Source: Winogradskya humida (GTDB lineage Bacteria; Actinomycetota; Actinomycetes; Mycobacteriales; Micromonosporaceae). From it: a DNA stretch of 64,000 bases. Every line of letters starts with the position of its first letter. The stretch's first letter is position 1. The translations under genes and the position numbers were made by a program. The notes under the pieces are model-generated. The model was not told the origin of the DNA. It worked only from the letters and a program-made list of their open reading frames with translations, and did not search any database. The stretch is from contig NZ_BOMN01000108.1 of NCBI RefSeq assembly GCF_016862215.1, positions 1 to 64,000 on the forward strand, given 5' to 3'. Below are positions 1 to 7,575 of the stretch, piece after piece.

Positions 1-345
1 GGGCCGCAGGCGCGGGGGCCGGGGCCGCAGGCGCGGGGGCCGGGGCCGCAGGCGCGGGGGCCGGGGCCGCAGGCGCGGGGGCCGGGGCCGCAGGCCGTGA
101 ACCGAGAGCCGGGACCGCGAGCCCCGAACCGGTACCGCGAGTCGATGCCGCTGGCCGCGAGCCGGGAGAAGCCGGTGCCGCACCCCATCAGCCTGCGCCG
201 CGGGCCGCGGACCCCGAGCCGGGAGAAGCCGGTGCCGCACCCCACAAGCCAACTACGCACACCGCACACCGCACGCCGCACACCGCACGCCGCACGCCGC
301 GCGCCGCACGCCGGGGAAGGTGTACGGGGTCGGTCTGTGGGTGGG
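1..345. repeat. Intergenic tandem repeats at the left window edge
   Basis: This stretch has no convincing gene. Positions 1 to about 93 are four to five near-perfect copies of a 21-bp unit containing GGCCGCAGGCGCGG. Around 163-243 a 27-bp unit containing GGGAGAAGCCGGTGCCGCAC occurs twice, and 258-312 is a run of CCGCACG/CCGCACA units. It lies just past the stop codon of the ABC permease gene, so it is a 3' intergenic minisatellite region. A long plus-strand reading frame runs through it but is low-complexity and antisense to the permease. Confidence 0.75.
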
Positions 346-1155
346 CTACTTCAGGAGGAGTTTGCCCATGCGGCGGCCGGCGATGGTCAGGCCGAGGGCG
401 AGGGCGGCCAGGAGGTAGGCGATGTCGAGGAGTTGGAACCAGCCTGCGCTGCCGGTGGTCAGGGCTCGGATGAGGTCGACGGCGCGGTAGAGGGGGGTGG
501 CCTCCACCAGCCAGCGGAGCGCCGCTGGGTAGGCCGTGGCGGGGACGAAGGTGCCGGAGAAGAGGAAGAGGGTGAATTGGACGGAGACGACGATGTCGAA
601 GTCCTGCCAGCTTTTCATGTAGGTGGAGAGGGCCATGCCGAGGCCGCCGAAGGCGAAGCCGACGAGGATGGCGGCGAAGAAGGCGAGGACCGCGCGGGCG
701 GGGGTGGTGAGGTCCATGGCGACCATGATGACCAGGAAGGCGGCGGCGTAGATGTTGCCGCGGGCCATGGCCCAGGCGAGCTCGCCGAGGGCGATCTCGA
801 TGGGGCGGATGGGGGTGGCGAGCATGCCGTCGTAGAGCTTTCGGAACTTCATTTTGCCGAAGAAGTTGAAGGTGGTCTCGGACAGCGCGCCGGTCATCGA
901 GGACGAGGCGAGCATGGCCGGGGCTACGAACGCGGCGTATTCGATGACGCGGCCGTCGGGGAGGGTGAGATCGCCGACCAGGGAGCCGACGCCGAGGCCG
1001 ATGGAGAAGAGGTAGAGGACGGGCTCCAGGAAGCCGGAGATCATCACGAGCCAGTAGGAACGGCTGAGGGTTGCCGCGTTGCGTTCGACGACGTAGCCGG
1101 AGCGGCGGGCCGCGCCCTCGTAGGAGATGAGGCGGGGCAGGACCAGGGTGACCAT
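346..1155 (-). CDS. ABC-2 type transporter permease
   Basis: Integral membrane subunit of an ABC exporter, 269 aa, the usual size for the DrrB/NodJ-type ABC-2 permease family. About six hydrophobic segments are visible, for example around residues 38-58, 130-150, 160-178 and 243-260. The ABC-2 signature region falls near the segment containing LFLFSGTFVPATAYP. It is the last gene of a three-gene minus-strand operon, ten bases after another permease, so the exporter is probably a heterodimeric membrane pair powered by the ATPase at 1917-2837. The substrate cannot be told from sequence; drug, lipid or polyketide export is typical of the family. Confidence 0.85.
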   Translation of the reverse strand: MVTLVLPRLISYEGAARRSGYVVERNAATLSRSYWLVMISGFLEPVLYLFSIGLGVGSLVGDLTLPDGRVIEYAAFVAPAMLASSSMTGALSETTFNFFGKMKFRKLYDGMLATPIRPIEIALGELAWAMARGNIYAAAFLVIMVAMDLTTPARAVLAFFAAILVGFAFGGLGMALSTYMKSWQDFDIVVSVQFTLFLFSGTFVPATAYPAALRWLVEATPLYRAVDLIRALTTGSAGWFQLLDIAYLLAALALGLTIAGRRMGKLLLK

Positions 1156-1165
1156 CAGGGGTTCC

Positions 1166-1915
1166 TCACAGCACGAGCCGGCGGCGGAATTGGCGTAGTG
1201 CCAGGAGCCAGCCCGCGGCCACCCACAACGCCAGATAGAGCAGGTGCCCGGCGGTTGACCAGGCCGGGGCGACGCCGAGGGTCGCGGCGCGGCTGAGGTC
1301 GACGGCGTGCCAGAGCGGGAAGACGTAGGCGACCCATTTGAACAGCACCGGCAGCGACTCCACCGGGAAGAAGACGCCCGAGAACAACGACATCGGGATG
1401 ACGCCGAACCGGTAGAGGATCGACAGGTAGCTGTCGACGGTGATGGTCGCTGAGTAGGCGAACGTCGGGGTGGCCACGGCGAGGCCGACCAGCGCCGCGA
1501 TCGGCAGGGTCAGCAGGGCCCACCACGAGTGCAGGGTGCCGAACGCCGCGGCGATCGCCAGGAACGCCGCCGAGCTGAGCAGCGTGCGCAGCACCACGAA
1601 GATCAGGTGACCGTCGAGGATGTCGGTGACCCGCAGCGGCGCCGCGGCCTGCGCGTAGTAGAGCCGGTCCCAGGAGAACGCGCCCATGACCGGCCAGGTG
1701 GACTCGCCGACCGCGACCTGCAGGGCCGTCGAGGCGATCAGCCCGGGGACCATCCAGTCCAGATAGGGCACACCCTCGACACCGCCGGTGACATAGGCGC
1801 CGACGCCCACGCCGAAGCCGAGCATCGTGAGCAGCGGCAGGATGAACGAGGACAGCACGCTGCCGCGCCACACCCGGCGATAGTTGATCAGGTAATACTC
1901 GAGGACGTAGAACAT
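1166..1915 (-). CDS. ABC-2 type transporter permease
   Basis: Second membrane subunit of the same exporter, 249 aa, with a short cytoplasmic N-terminus (YYLINYRRVWRG) followed by about six transmembrane segments and the family motif MSLFSGVFFPVESLP around residue 176. It is only distantly similar to its neighbour at 346-1155, as expected for the two halves of a heterodimeric ABC-2 pore. The ATG start lies one base after the ATPase stop codon, and the next permease begins ten bases downstream, so the three genes should be co-transcribed and translationally coupled. Confidence 0.85.
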   Translation of the reverse strand: MFYVLEYYLINYRRVWRGSVLSSFILPLLTMLGFGVGVGAYVTGGVEGVPYLDWMVPGLIASTALQVAVGESTWPVMGAFSWDRLYYAQAAAPLRVTDILDGHLIFVVLRTLLSSAAFLAIAAAFGTLHSWWALLTLPIAALVGLAVATPTFAYSATITVDSYLSILYRFGVIPMSLFSGVFFPVESLPVLFKWVAYVFPLWHAVDLSRAATLGVAPAWSTAGHLLYLALWVAAGWLLALRQFRRRLVL

Positions 1916-1916
1916 C

Positions 1917-2837
1917 TCAGTCCACCAGCGTCCGGCCGGTGAGGGTCAGGAAGACGTCCTCGAGGCTGCTGCGGCGCACCAGCACGCCGGCCGGGCTGAG
2001 CGCACGGCCCTGCACCTCGGCCACCGCCTCGTCGCCGTGCTCCACATAGAGCAGGATGCGGTCGGGAAGCACTTCGACGCGCTCGCCGATGCCGTCGAGC
2101 TTGCTGGCGAACGGCTCCTGCGACTCGGCGGCGAAGCGCAGCTCCACCACCTCGCGGGTCGAATAGCGGTCGATCAGCGCGCGCGGCGAACCCTCCGCGA
2201 CGATCTTGCCGCCGTCCATCACCACGAGCCGGTCGCAGAGCTGCTCGGCCTCATCCATGTAATGCGTGGTCAGCACGAGGGTCACGCCCTGCTGCTTGAG
2301 CCGGAACAGCCGCTCCCAGACCAGGTGGCGCGCCTGCGGGTCGAGGCCCGTGGTGGGCTCGTCGAGCAGCACGATCTCCGGCTCGTTGACCAGCGCCCGG
2401 GCGATCGTCAGCCGCCGTTTCATGCCACCGGACAGCGGCTCGACCTTGCTGTCGGCCCGCTCGGTGAGCTGCACGAAGTCGAGCAACTCGTCGGCGCGCG
2501 CCCGGGCCACCTTGCGCGGGATCCCGAAGAACCGCGCGTAGGTCGTCAGGTTTTCCCGGACCGTCAGCTCCAGGTCGAGGTTGTCGAGCTGCGGGCACAC
2601 GCCGAGCCTGGCCCGGATCTTCGGGCCCTCCCGCACCGGATCCATGCCCAGGATGCGCAGCTCCCCACCGGTCGGCGGCGAGACGCACCCGATCATGCGC
2701 ATGGTGGAGCTCTTACCGGCACCGTTGGGACCGAGGAAACCGAACGCCTCACCGGGCTGCACGTCGACGTCGATCCCGTCGACCGCGGTGAAGCCCTCGA
2801 AGCGTTTGACCAGCCCTCGGGCGTGAATGAGAGTCAC
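1917..2837 (-). CDS. ABC transporter ATP-binding protein (DrrA/NodI type)
   Basis: Cytoplasmic ATPase of the exporter, 306 aa. Visible motifs: Walker A GPNGAGKSS (residues 36-44), Q-loop Gln near 83, signature LSGGMK (135-140), Walker B IVLLDEP (155-161) and the switch His in TTHYMDEAEQ (about 192). The C-terminal 80 residues resemble the regulatory extension of DrrA-like exporters. The reading frame stays open upstream, but the GTG at 2837 starts the conserved VTLIHARGLVKRF sequence and was chosen; the longer version would add an arginine-rich tail unlike the family. It is first in the operon with the two permeases at 1166-1915 and 346-1155. Confidence 0.88.
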   Translation of the reverse strand: MTLIHARGLVKRFEGFTAVDGIDVDVQPGEAFGFLGPNGAGKSSTMRMIGCVSPPTGGELRILGMDPVREGPKIRARLGVCPQLDNLDLELTVRENLTTYARFFGIPRKVARARADELLDFVQLTERADSKVEPLSGGMKRRLTIARALVNEPEIVLLDEPTTGLDPQARHLVWERLFRLKQQGVTLVLTTHYMDEAEQLCDRLVVMDGGKIVAEGSPRALIDRYSTREVVELRFAAESQEPFASKLDGIGERVEVLPDRILLYVEHGDEAVAEVQGRALSPAGVLVRRSSLEDVFLTLTGRTLVD

Positions 2838-2880
2838 AAGCCAGACCCTAGCCAGGGGGTCTGACAAAAATCGCGTGGTT

Positions 2881-3405
2881 TTACGCCGGCGGGGTCGTCG
2901 CGTCCTGCGCCGAGGCCACCAGCTCATCGGTGACCTCAACAATGGGATCGGCGTCGACGGCGGTCTTGGCGTCGTACCGCACCGACCAGGTCAGACCGTC
3001 CACACCACTGACCCGCCGTCCGACAACGCGCACGCCACCCTCGGGCGGAAGAGGATGATGCGATGTGTACGCGACAGAGCGCGTGACCCGCGCCCGCACC
3101 TGGTCCGGCAACTCCCCCGGCTCGAGCAGGAGGAACCCGATCACGGGAGCGTCGACCAGGACGACGTACCCATTGCGTTGCTGGGCGATCTCCGCGGGCG
3201 TGACCATCAGCTCCCGGCCTGACCACGCCGCCTTGTGGATCTCGTGCCAGCCGAGCCGGGTGCCGTCCGGCAGCCAGAGACCACGATTCGTCGCGACCAG
3301 CACGGCGTCGTCGGCCGACGGGGCCCAGCACAGAACGCGCTCATCGGGCTCCAACGCCGGCGTCCTGTCGGCGGGCAGCTTCGGACGGCGGCGGAACAGT
3401 TTCAT
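2881..3405 (-). CDS. Hypothetical protein encoded downstream of dnaG
   Basis: A 174-aa soluble protein with no signal peptide or membrane segment. The middle resembles a YokE-like or PH-like beta-rich domain: a predicted strand pattern around VLCWAPSADDAVLVATNRGLWLP, where stored values are read as 'ATNRGL' repeats in related actinobacterial proteins. I do not recognise a function. It overlaps the dnaG stop codon (GTGATGA), so it is translationally coupled to dnaG; the ATG at 3405 gives better spacing to the weak upstream AGGTG than the GTG at 3408. Uncharacterised proteins of this type commonly follow dnaG in actinobacteria, an impression from memory. Confidence 0.8.
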   Translation of the reverse strand: MKLFRRRPKLPADRTPALEPDERVLCWAPSADDAVLVATNRGLWLPDGTRLGWHEIHKAAWSGRELMVTPAEIAQQRNGYVVLVDAPVIGFLLLEPGELPDQVRARVTRSVAYTSHHPLPPEGGVRVVGRRVSGVDGLTWSVRYDAKTAVDADPIVEVTDELVASAQDATTPPA

Positions 3406-6239
3406 CACAGGGCACCTGCTGCCTGGTCGCGCAGCGCACGGGCGTGCTGCTCGAGGGAGAAGAGTTCACCGGCAAGAGCAAGATACTCGTCCTTGTGCGC
3501 GACCGGGTTGAGCCGCTGCACCTTGGACTTCAGATCCTTGATCCGGGTGGTGACCGACCCGACCTGCAGCCGGGCCAGCGTGATCTGCACATACCTCAGG
3601 TCGGCCTCGCCGTCGATGCGCATCGGCTCGACCGCCAGCTCGTTGATCAGCGCCTTGCCACCGAGGTCGTCACAGGCGTCGCGCACCGCCTCGATCCAGA
3701 CCACACCATCGGTCGCGGAGGCCGTCCCCCCGGCCGCGGCGATCGCCATACGGATACTGCGCAACACCGGATCACCGTACGACTCGGGCTCGGTCGTGTC
3801 GTACATCGGCCCGGCCAGCACCGGGAACTGCAGGGCCAGCTTCAGCGTCTCCCGCTCGACCTGCCGCTGCGGGCTGTCCGGCGCCCGCCGCTGGGCGGCC
3901 ACCGGAGCGTCGGGCGTCATCGCCTGGGCTACCGCGCGCTGCACCGGATCCAGGTCCATGCCGAGGTCACCGGCGAGCTTGCGGGCGTACTCCGGGCGCT
4001 TCTCCCTGTCCTTGATCTTGGCGACCAGCGGCGCGGCCTTGCGCATCGCATCGACCCGCCCCTCGACCGTGTCAAGATCGAAACGGCCCAGCGTCTGCCG
4101 CAGCGCGAAGTCCACCAGCGGCTCCCGCCTGGCGATCATGTCGCGCACGGCAAGATCACCCTTGGCCAGCCTCAGCTCGCACGGGTCCATGTTGTCCGGG
4201 CTGACCGCGATGAAGGTACGCCCGACAAAGCGCTGATCCTCCTCGAACGCCCGCAATGCCGCCTTCTGCCCCGCCGCATCCCCGTCGAACGTGTAGATGA
4301 TCTCCCCGGTGAAGCTGTCGCTGTCCATCAGCAACCGCCGCAACACCCCGATGTGATCCACCCCGAACGACGTCCCGCACGTCGCCACCGCCGTCGGCTC
4401 GCCCGCCTCATGACACGCCATCACATCGGTGTAACCCTCGACGATGACCGCCCGCCCCCGCTTGGCCATCTCCCGCTTCGCGAGGTCGATGCCGTACAAC
4501 ACGTGAGACTTCTTGTAGAGCGGCGACTCGGGCGTGTTCAGGTATTTCGGCCCGTCATCGTCATCGAAGAGCTTCCGCGCCCCGAACCCGATGACGTCCC
4601 CGCTCAGATCCCGGATCGGCCACATCAGCCGCCGCCGGAACCGGTCGATCAGCGACCCGGACCGAGCCGGCTTGGCAAGCCCACCCGCGGTCAGCTCCTC
4701 GTGCGTGAACCCCTTCTGCCGAAGATGCTTGGCAAGCAGATCCCAGCCCTCAGGCGCGAACCCACACCCGTACTTCTCCGCAGCGTCCCGCCCGAACCCA
4801 CGCTGAGCGAGGAACTCACGCGCCTTCCGCGCCCCGGCCTTACCGAGCTGATCCTGGTAGAACTCGGCGGCAGCGGCATGCGCGGAAATAAGGCGCTGCT
4901 TCTGCCCCGCCTGCGGCCGCGGCTGCCCACCCTCGCGGTTGTCGCCGAAGCTGTCATACCGAAGCTGAATCCCGGACTTCGAAGCCAGCCGCTCCAGCGA
5001 CTCCACAAACGTCAGATGCTCGGCATCCATGAGGAACTTGATCGCATCCCCGCCCGCCCCACAGCCGTGGCAGTTGCCGGTGAGGATGTTGTCCTCGAGC
5101 ACAAAGGCGTGGGTGCCGTCGACGACCGGGCAGAAGACCTCTTCGACCTCCCCGTGATCCTCGATCCCCTCGACCACCCAGCCCCGGCGCTCGAACTTCT
5201 TACGCCCGGCCACGAAGCGATCGCGATGAGTTTGGATGAGGAAGAATTCCTCCGGAATGTCCTCACCCATCAGCGTCAGGCGATACATCGGCCCGGTGTA
5301 GCCGACCGTGCCGTCCGGGCGCTCGACGTCCGCGAAGCCGGTCCGGGTGTACTCCCTGATGCCGTAGGTGCCGACACCGATCCGGGTGCAGAGGTCACGG
5401 ACGTATTCGAGATTTTCCCGGTGGGCCGAGTTCAGAGAGATGCAGGTGTCTGCCGCGACATCACCATCCGCGGCGAAGTAGCCCGCGAGCCAGCCGTAGA
5501 GATACGAAAGCGACTCGGTGAGCGGCGGCAGATCAGTCTTGAAGTACGCCGGCATGTCTGTGACCGTGATGCGGCCTTCGGAGGCATACGTCTCGTTGAG
5601 CGGGAACCACTTCAGGAGGTCCCGGTCTTTGTCCCCGTAGAGCAGCGCCACGCTGCCCTTGTTGAGCACCGTGCCGTCCCCGAACACGATGCCCCGGGCA
5701 ATGCCGAACGGCGAGGGTGACAGATGGTGGCCGCCGTCGCGGGTGGCCAGGGCCCGGGGGAAGACGTGGGCTAGACCGTCGCCTTTCTTGAGCTCCGCCG
5801 TGGTGCGTTCGAGTCGCTTCTCCACGCCCTTGCTGCGGCTGCGGATGAACCAGCGATGGTTGGTCGTGGTGCGAATCGTCTTCTTCTGGCCGTTGCGGCT
5901 CAGCTTGAGATGCACGACCGGCTGGTCGCCGAAGGAGAGGAACGGCGCCTCGACGAATCGTCCGTGCGTGGTGATGACGCGGTGGCGCCCACCTGCGAGT
6001 TCGCGGATCGGCCGGACACCCTGATCGGTGAGGACCCGGGTCTCACCCGCGAGACAGAAATACACGTTTCGAGCAGGGGAGACCGTGAACGACGGGGTCT
6101 TCTCGTCGTGGAAGGGGCACAGGCCCTTGAGGTTGCCGCCGCCTGCTGAGCGCAGCGTTACGGTCTCGCTGATGATGTCCGCGATCGAGGTCCGGTCGCG
6201 GACCAGCGCGATGTCCTCGTCCTTGACCCTGCCCGCCAC
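3405..6239 (-). CDS. dnaG: DNA primase DnaG, intein-containing precursor
   Basis: Replicative primase that makes RNA primers at the fork. The precursor is 944 aa, of which 616 remain after removing an in-frame intein (residues 62-389), matching normal DnaG length. The N-extein carries the first zinc ligands of the CHC2 finger (CPFH, residues 41-44) and the phrase EKTPSF. The C-extein resumes with CHGCGAGGDA, completing the finger only after splicing. The Toprim core follows, with VEGYTDV (600-606) and the metal-binding DGDAAGQK (652-659). The C-terminal part from about residue 790 should be the helicase-binding domain. The start is GTG at 6239, 19 bases after dgt, so the two form one operon. 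Confidence 0.95.
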   Translation of the reverse strand: MAGRVKDEDIALVRDRTSIADIISETVTLRSAGGGNLKGLCPFHDEKTPSFTVSPARNVYFCLAGETRVLTDQGVRPIRELAGGRHRVITTHGRFVEAPFLSFGDQPVVHLKLSRNGQKKTIRTTTNHRWFIRSRSKGVEKRLERTTAELKKGDGLAHVFPRALATRDGGHHLSPSPFGIARGIVFGDGTVLNKGSVALLYGDKDRDLLKWFPLNETYASEGRITVTDMPAYFKTDLPPLTESLSYLYGWLAGYFAADGDVAADTCISLNSAHRENLEYVRDLCTRIGVGTYGIREYTRTGFADVERPDGTVGYTGPMYRLTLMGEDIPEEFFLIQTHRDRFVAGRKKFERRGWVVEGIEDHGEVEEVFCPVVDGTHAFVLEDNILTGNCHGCGAGGDAIKFLMDAEHLTFVESLERLASKSGIQLRYDSFGDNREGGQPRPQAGQKQRLISAHAAAAEFYQDQLGKAGARKAREFLAQRGFGRDAAEKYGCGFAPEGWDLLAKHLRQKGFTHEELTAGGLAKPARSGSLIDRFRRRLMWPIRDLSGDVIGFGARKLFDDDDGPKYLNTPESPLYKKSHVLYGIDLAKREMAKRGRAVIVEGYTDVMACHEAGEPTAVATCGTSFGVDHIGVLRRLLMDSDSFTGEIIYTFDGDAAGQKAALRAFEEDQRFVGRTFIAVSPDNMDPCELRLAKGDLAVRDMIARREPLVDFALRQTLGRFDLDTVEGRVDAMRKAAPLVAKIKDREKRPEYARKLAGDLGMDLDPVQRAVAQAMTPDAPVAAQRRAPDSPQRQVERETLKLALQFPVLAGPMYDTTEPESYGDPVLRSIRMAIAAAGGTASATDGVVWIEAVRDACDDLGGKALINELAVEPMRIDGEADLRYVQITLARLQVGSVTTRIKDLKSKVQRLNPVAHKDEYLALAGELFSLEQHARALRDQAAGAL
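5073..6056 (-). other. Intein with LAGLIDADG homing endonuclease inside DnaG
   Basis: In-frame protein-splicing element of 328 aa (precursor residues 62-389). Block A is CLAGETRVL with the nucleophile Cys1. Block B carries T-x-x-H (TTNH, intein residues 64-67). Two LAGLIDADG helices are recognisable, around GIARGIVFGDG (118-128) and YGWLAGYFAADG (187-198), both keeping an acidic residue, so the endonuclease may be active. Block F is GTHAFVLED, and the element ends TGN before the +1 Cys of the primase. The penultimate residue is Gly instead of the usual His. The insertion lies directly before the third zinc ligand of the primase finger, a conserved site of the kind inteins favour. Joining the exteins gives a perfect VYFCHGCGAGGD motif. 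Confidence 0.95.
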
Positions 6240-6258
6240 GGCTACATACTGCCTCGCC

Positions 6259-7530
6259 TCAGCGGTCGGCTGCCACGAGGGTCCGGTGCCAGGCGACGGC
6301 GGCGGGGTCGGTGAGGCAGGCGACCTGGTCCACGATCACGCGGAGGCGGGCGACGTCGTCCGAGGCCTCGTGCCACATGGCGGCGAACATGGGGTCGAGA
6401 TGGTCCGGGGCACGGCGGCAGAGTTCCGCCACCAGAGTGGTGAGGATCTCGCGCTGCTGGTCGTACCAGTGTTCGGCTGCGCGGGCTCGCATCACGTAGC
6501 GCAGGGCCATTCCCTTGAGCAGGGCGCACTGGTTGCGGGCGGTGCGGGGGACGATGAGGTCGGCGTCGTAGCGGCGGACCGGTTGCTGGTCGTGGCGGCT
6601 GCTGGTGGCGCCGACGGCGGAGGCGACGAAGCGGCCGGTGAGGGTGCTTGTCATCCGTTTGAGGGCGATCTGGGCGCGGTAGGAGCTGTCGTAGTCGCCG
6701 ACGGCGAGGACGAGTTCGTCGGCGAGGAGAAGGTCCAGGGCTTCGCCGAGGTCGGCGGCGGATTCGGTGGAGTAGGTCTCGGCGACGTCGGCGCAGAGCG
6801 CTGCCCGCTCGTCGGCGTCGCGGATCAGGGGTTGCAGGGAGAGGTAGCCGCCGTGGATGCCGTCCTCGACGTCGTGCACGGAGTAGGCGACGTCGTCGGC
6901 CCAGTCCATGACCTGCGCTTCGAGGCATTTCTGGTCGCCGGGCGGCGCGGTTTCGCGTACCCAGTCGAAGATTTTGAGGTCGTCCTGATAGACCCCGAAT
7001 TTTCGCTCGCCGGGGCGGCGGAGCCAGGGATATTTGCAGGCCGCGTCGAGTGAGGCGCGGGTGAGGTTGAGACCGGCGCCGTCGACCTTGGCTTCCAGGC
7101 GGGTCAGTACGCGTAGGGTCTGGGCGTTGCCTTCGAAGCCGCCGCAGGGTTGGGCGACGTCGTCGAGCGCGGCTTCCCCGTTGTGACCGAACGGCGGGTG
7201 GCCGATGTCGTGGGCCAGGCCGGCGACGTCGACGACGTCCGGGTCGCAGCCGAGCCGGGAGCCCATCTCGCGGGAGATCTGGGCGACTTCGAGCGAGTGC
7301 GTGAGCCGCGTACGCAGAAAGTCGTCAACGCCCGCCGTGTGCACCTGGGTCTTGGTCGCCAGGCGGCGGAACCCGGCGGAGTGCAGCACCCGGGCCCGGT
7401 CGCGTTCGAACTGGGTACGCCCGTAACCGCTGTCCTTGGCCGGCTCGGCAGCGAAACGTTCGGAGGACCGCGACGCGGCGAAACGTTCGGAGGACCGCGA
7501 CGCGGCGAAACGTTCCGGGGACCGCGACAT
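6259..7530 (-). CDS. dgt: Deoxyguanosinetriphosphate triphosphohydrolase-like HD protein
   Basis: HD-superfamily dNTP triphosphohydrolase, 423 aa, hydrolysing dNTPs to deoxynucleoside plus triphosphate and so influencing nucleotide pools. Metal-binding residues are visible: THSLEV (His78), LAHDIGHPPFGHNGE (His107-Asp108, His111, His116) and a later Asp in WADDVAYS. The N-terminus begins with three copies of a nine-residue unit (ERFAASRSS), encoded by a 27-bp tandem repeat, before the conserved GYGRTQFERDRARV sequence. The real start could therefore lie within or after the repeats. dnaG follows 19 bases downstream, and a chemotaxis receptor gene diverges 45 bases upstream. Confidence 0.9.
   Translation of the reverse strand: MSRSPERFAASRSSERFAASRSSERFAAEPAKDSGYGRTQFERDRARVLHSAGFRRLATKTQVHTAGVDDFLRTRLTHSLEVAQISREMGSRLGCDPDVVDVAGLAHDIGHPPFGHNGEAALDDVAQPCGGFEGNAQTLRVLTRLEAKVDGAGLNLTRASLDAACKYPWLRRPGERKFGVYQDDLKIFDWVRETAPPGDQKCLEAQVMDWADDVAYSVHDVEDGIHGGYLSLQPLIRDADERAALCADVAETYSTESAADLGEALDLLLADELVLAVGDYDSSYRAQIALKRMTSTLTGRFVASAVGATSSRHDQQPVRRYDADLIVPRTARNQCALLKGMALRYVMRARAAEHWYDQQREILTTLVAELCRRAPDHLDPMFAAMWHEASDDVARLRVIVDQVACLTDPAAVAWHRTLVAADR
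7440..7521 (-). repeat. 27-bp tandem repeat in the dgt 5' coding region
   Basis: Three consecutive copies of a 27-bp unit containing GCGAAACGTTCGGAGGACCG. Because 27 is a multiple of three, the reading frame is kept and the protein gains ERFAASRSS-type repeats. The first and third copies have diverged slightly. The unit also contains AACGTT, a short palindrome. Confidence 0.9.
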
Positions 7531-7575
7531 GGATCAAACCTTAAGGTTCGGGGGTGTGATGCCGATGACATTGTT

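Noticed and set aside
1..93. Possible CRISPR array
   Set aside because: The 21-bp units are directly adjacent with no spacers; it is a minisatellite. The same applies to the arrays at 32165 and 56182.
97..1296. 399-aa plus-strand open frame
   Set aside because: Antisense to the ABC permease, Glu/Gly/Asp-rich composition typical of a shadow frame in GC-rich DNA, and its start is inside the tandem repeat.
3444..5720. 758-aa plus-strand frame opposite dnaG
   Set aside because: Shadow frame of dnaG; it has runs of Arg/Pro/Leu and no recognisable motif.
7150..7575. Upstream extension of the chemotaxis receptor frame
   Set aside because: It runs antisense through dgt and would put 142 residues before the first membrane helix; the GTG at 7576 gives a normal receptor.
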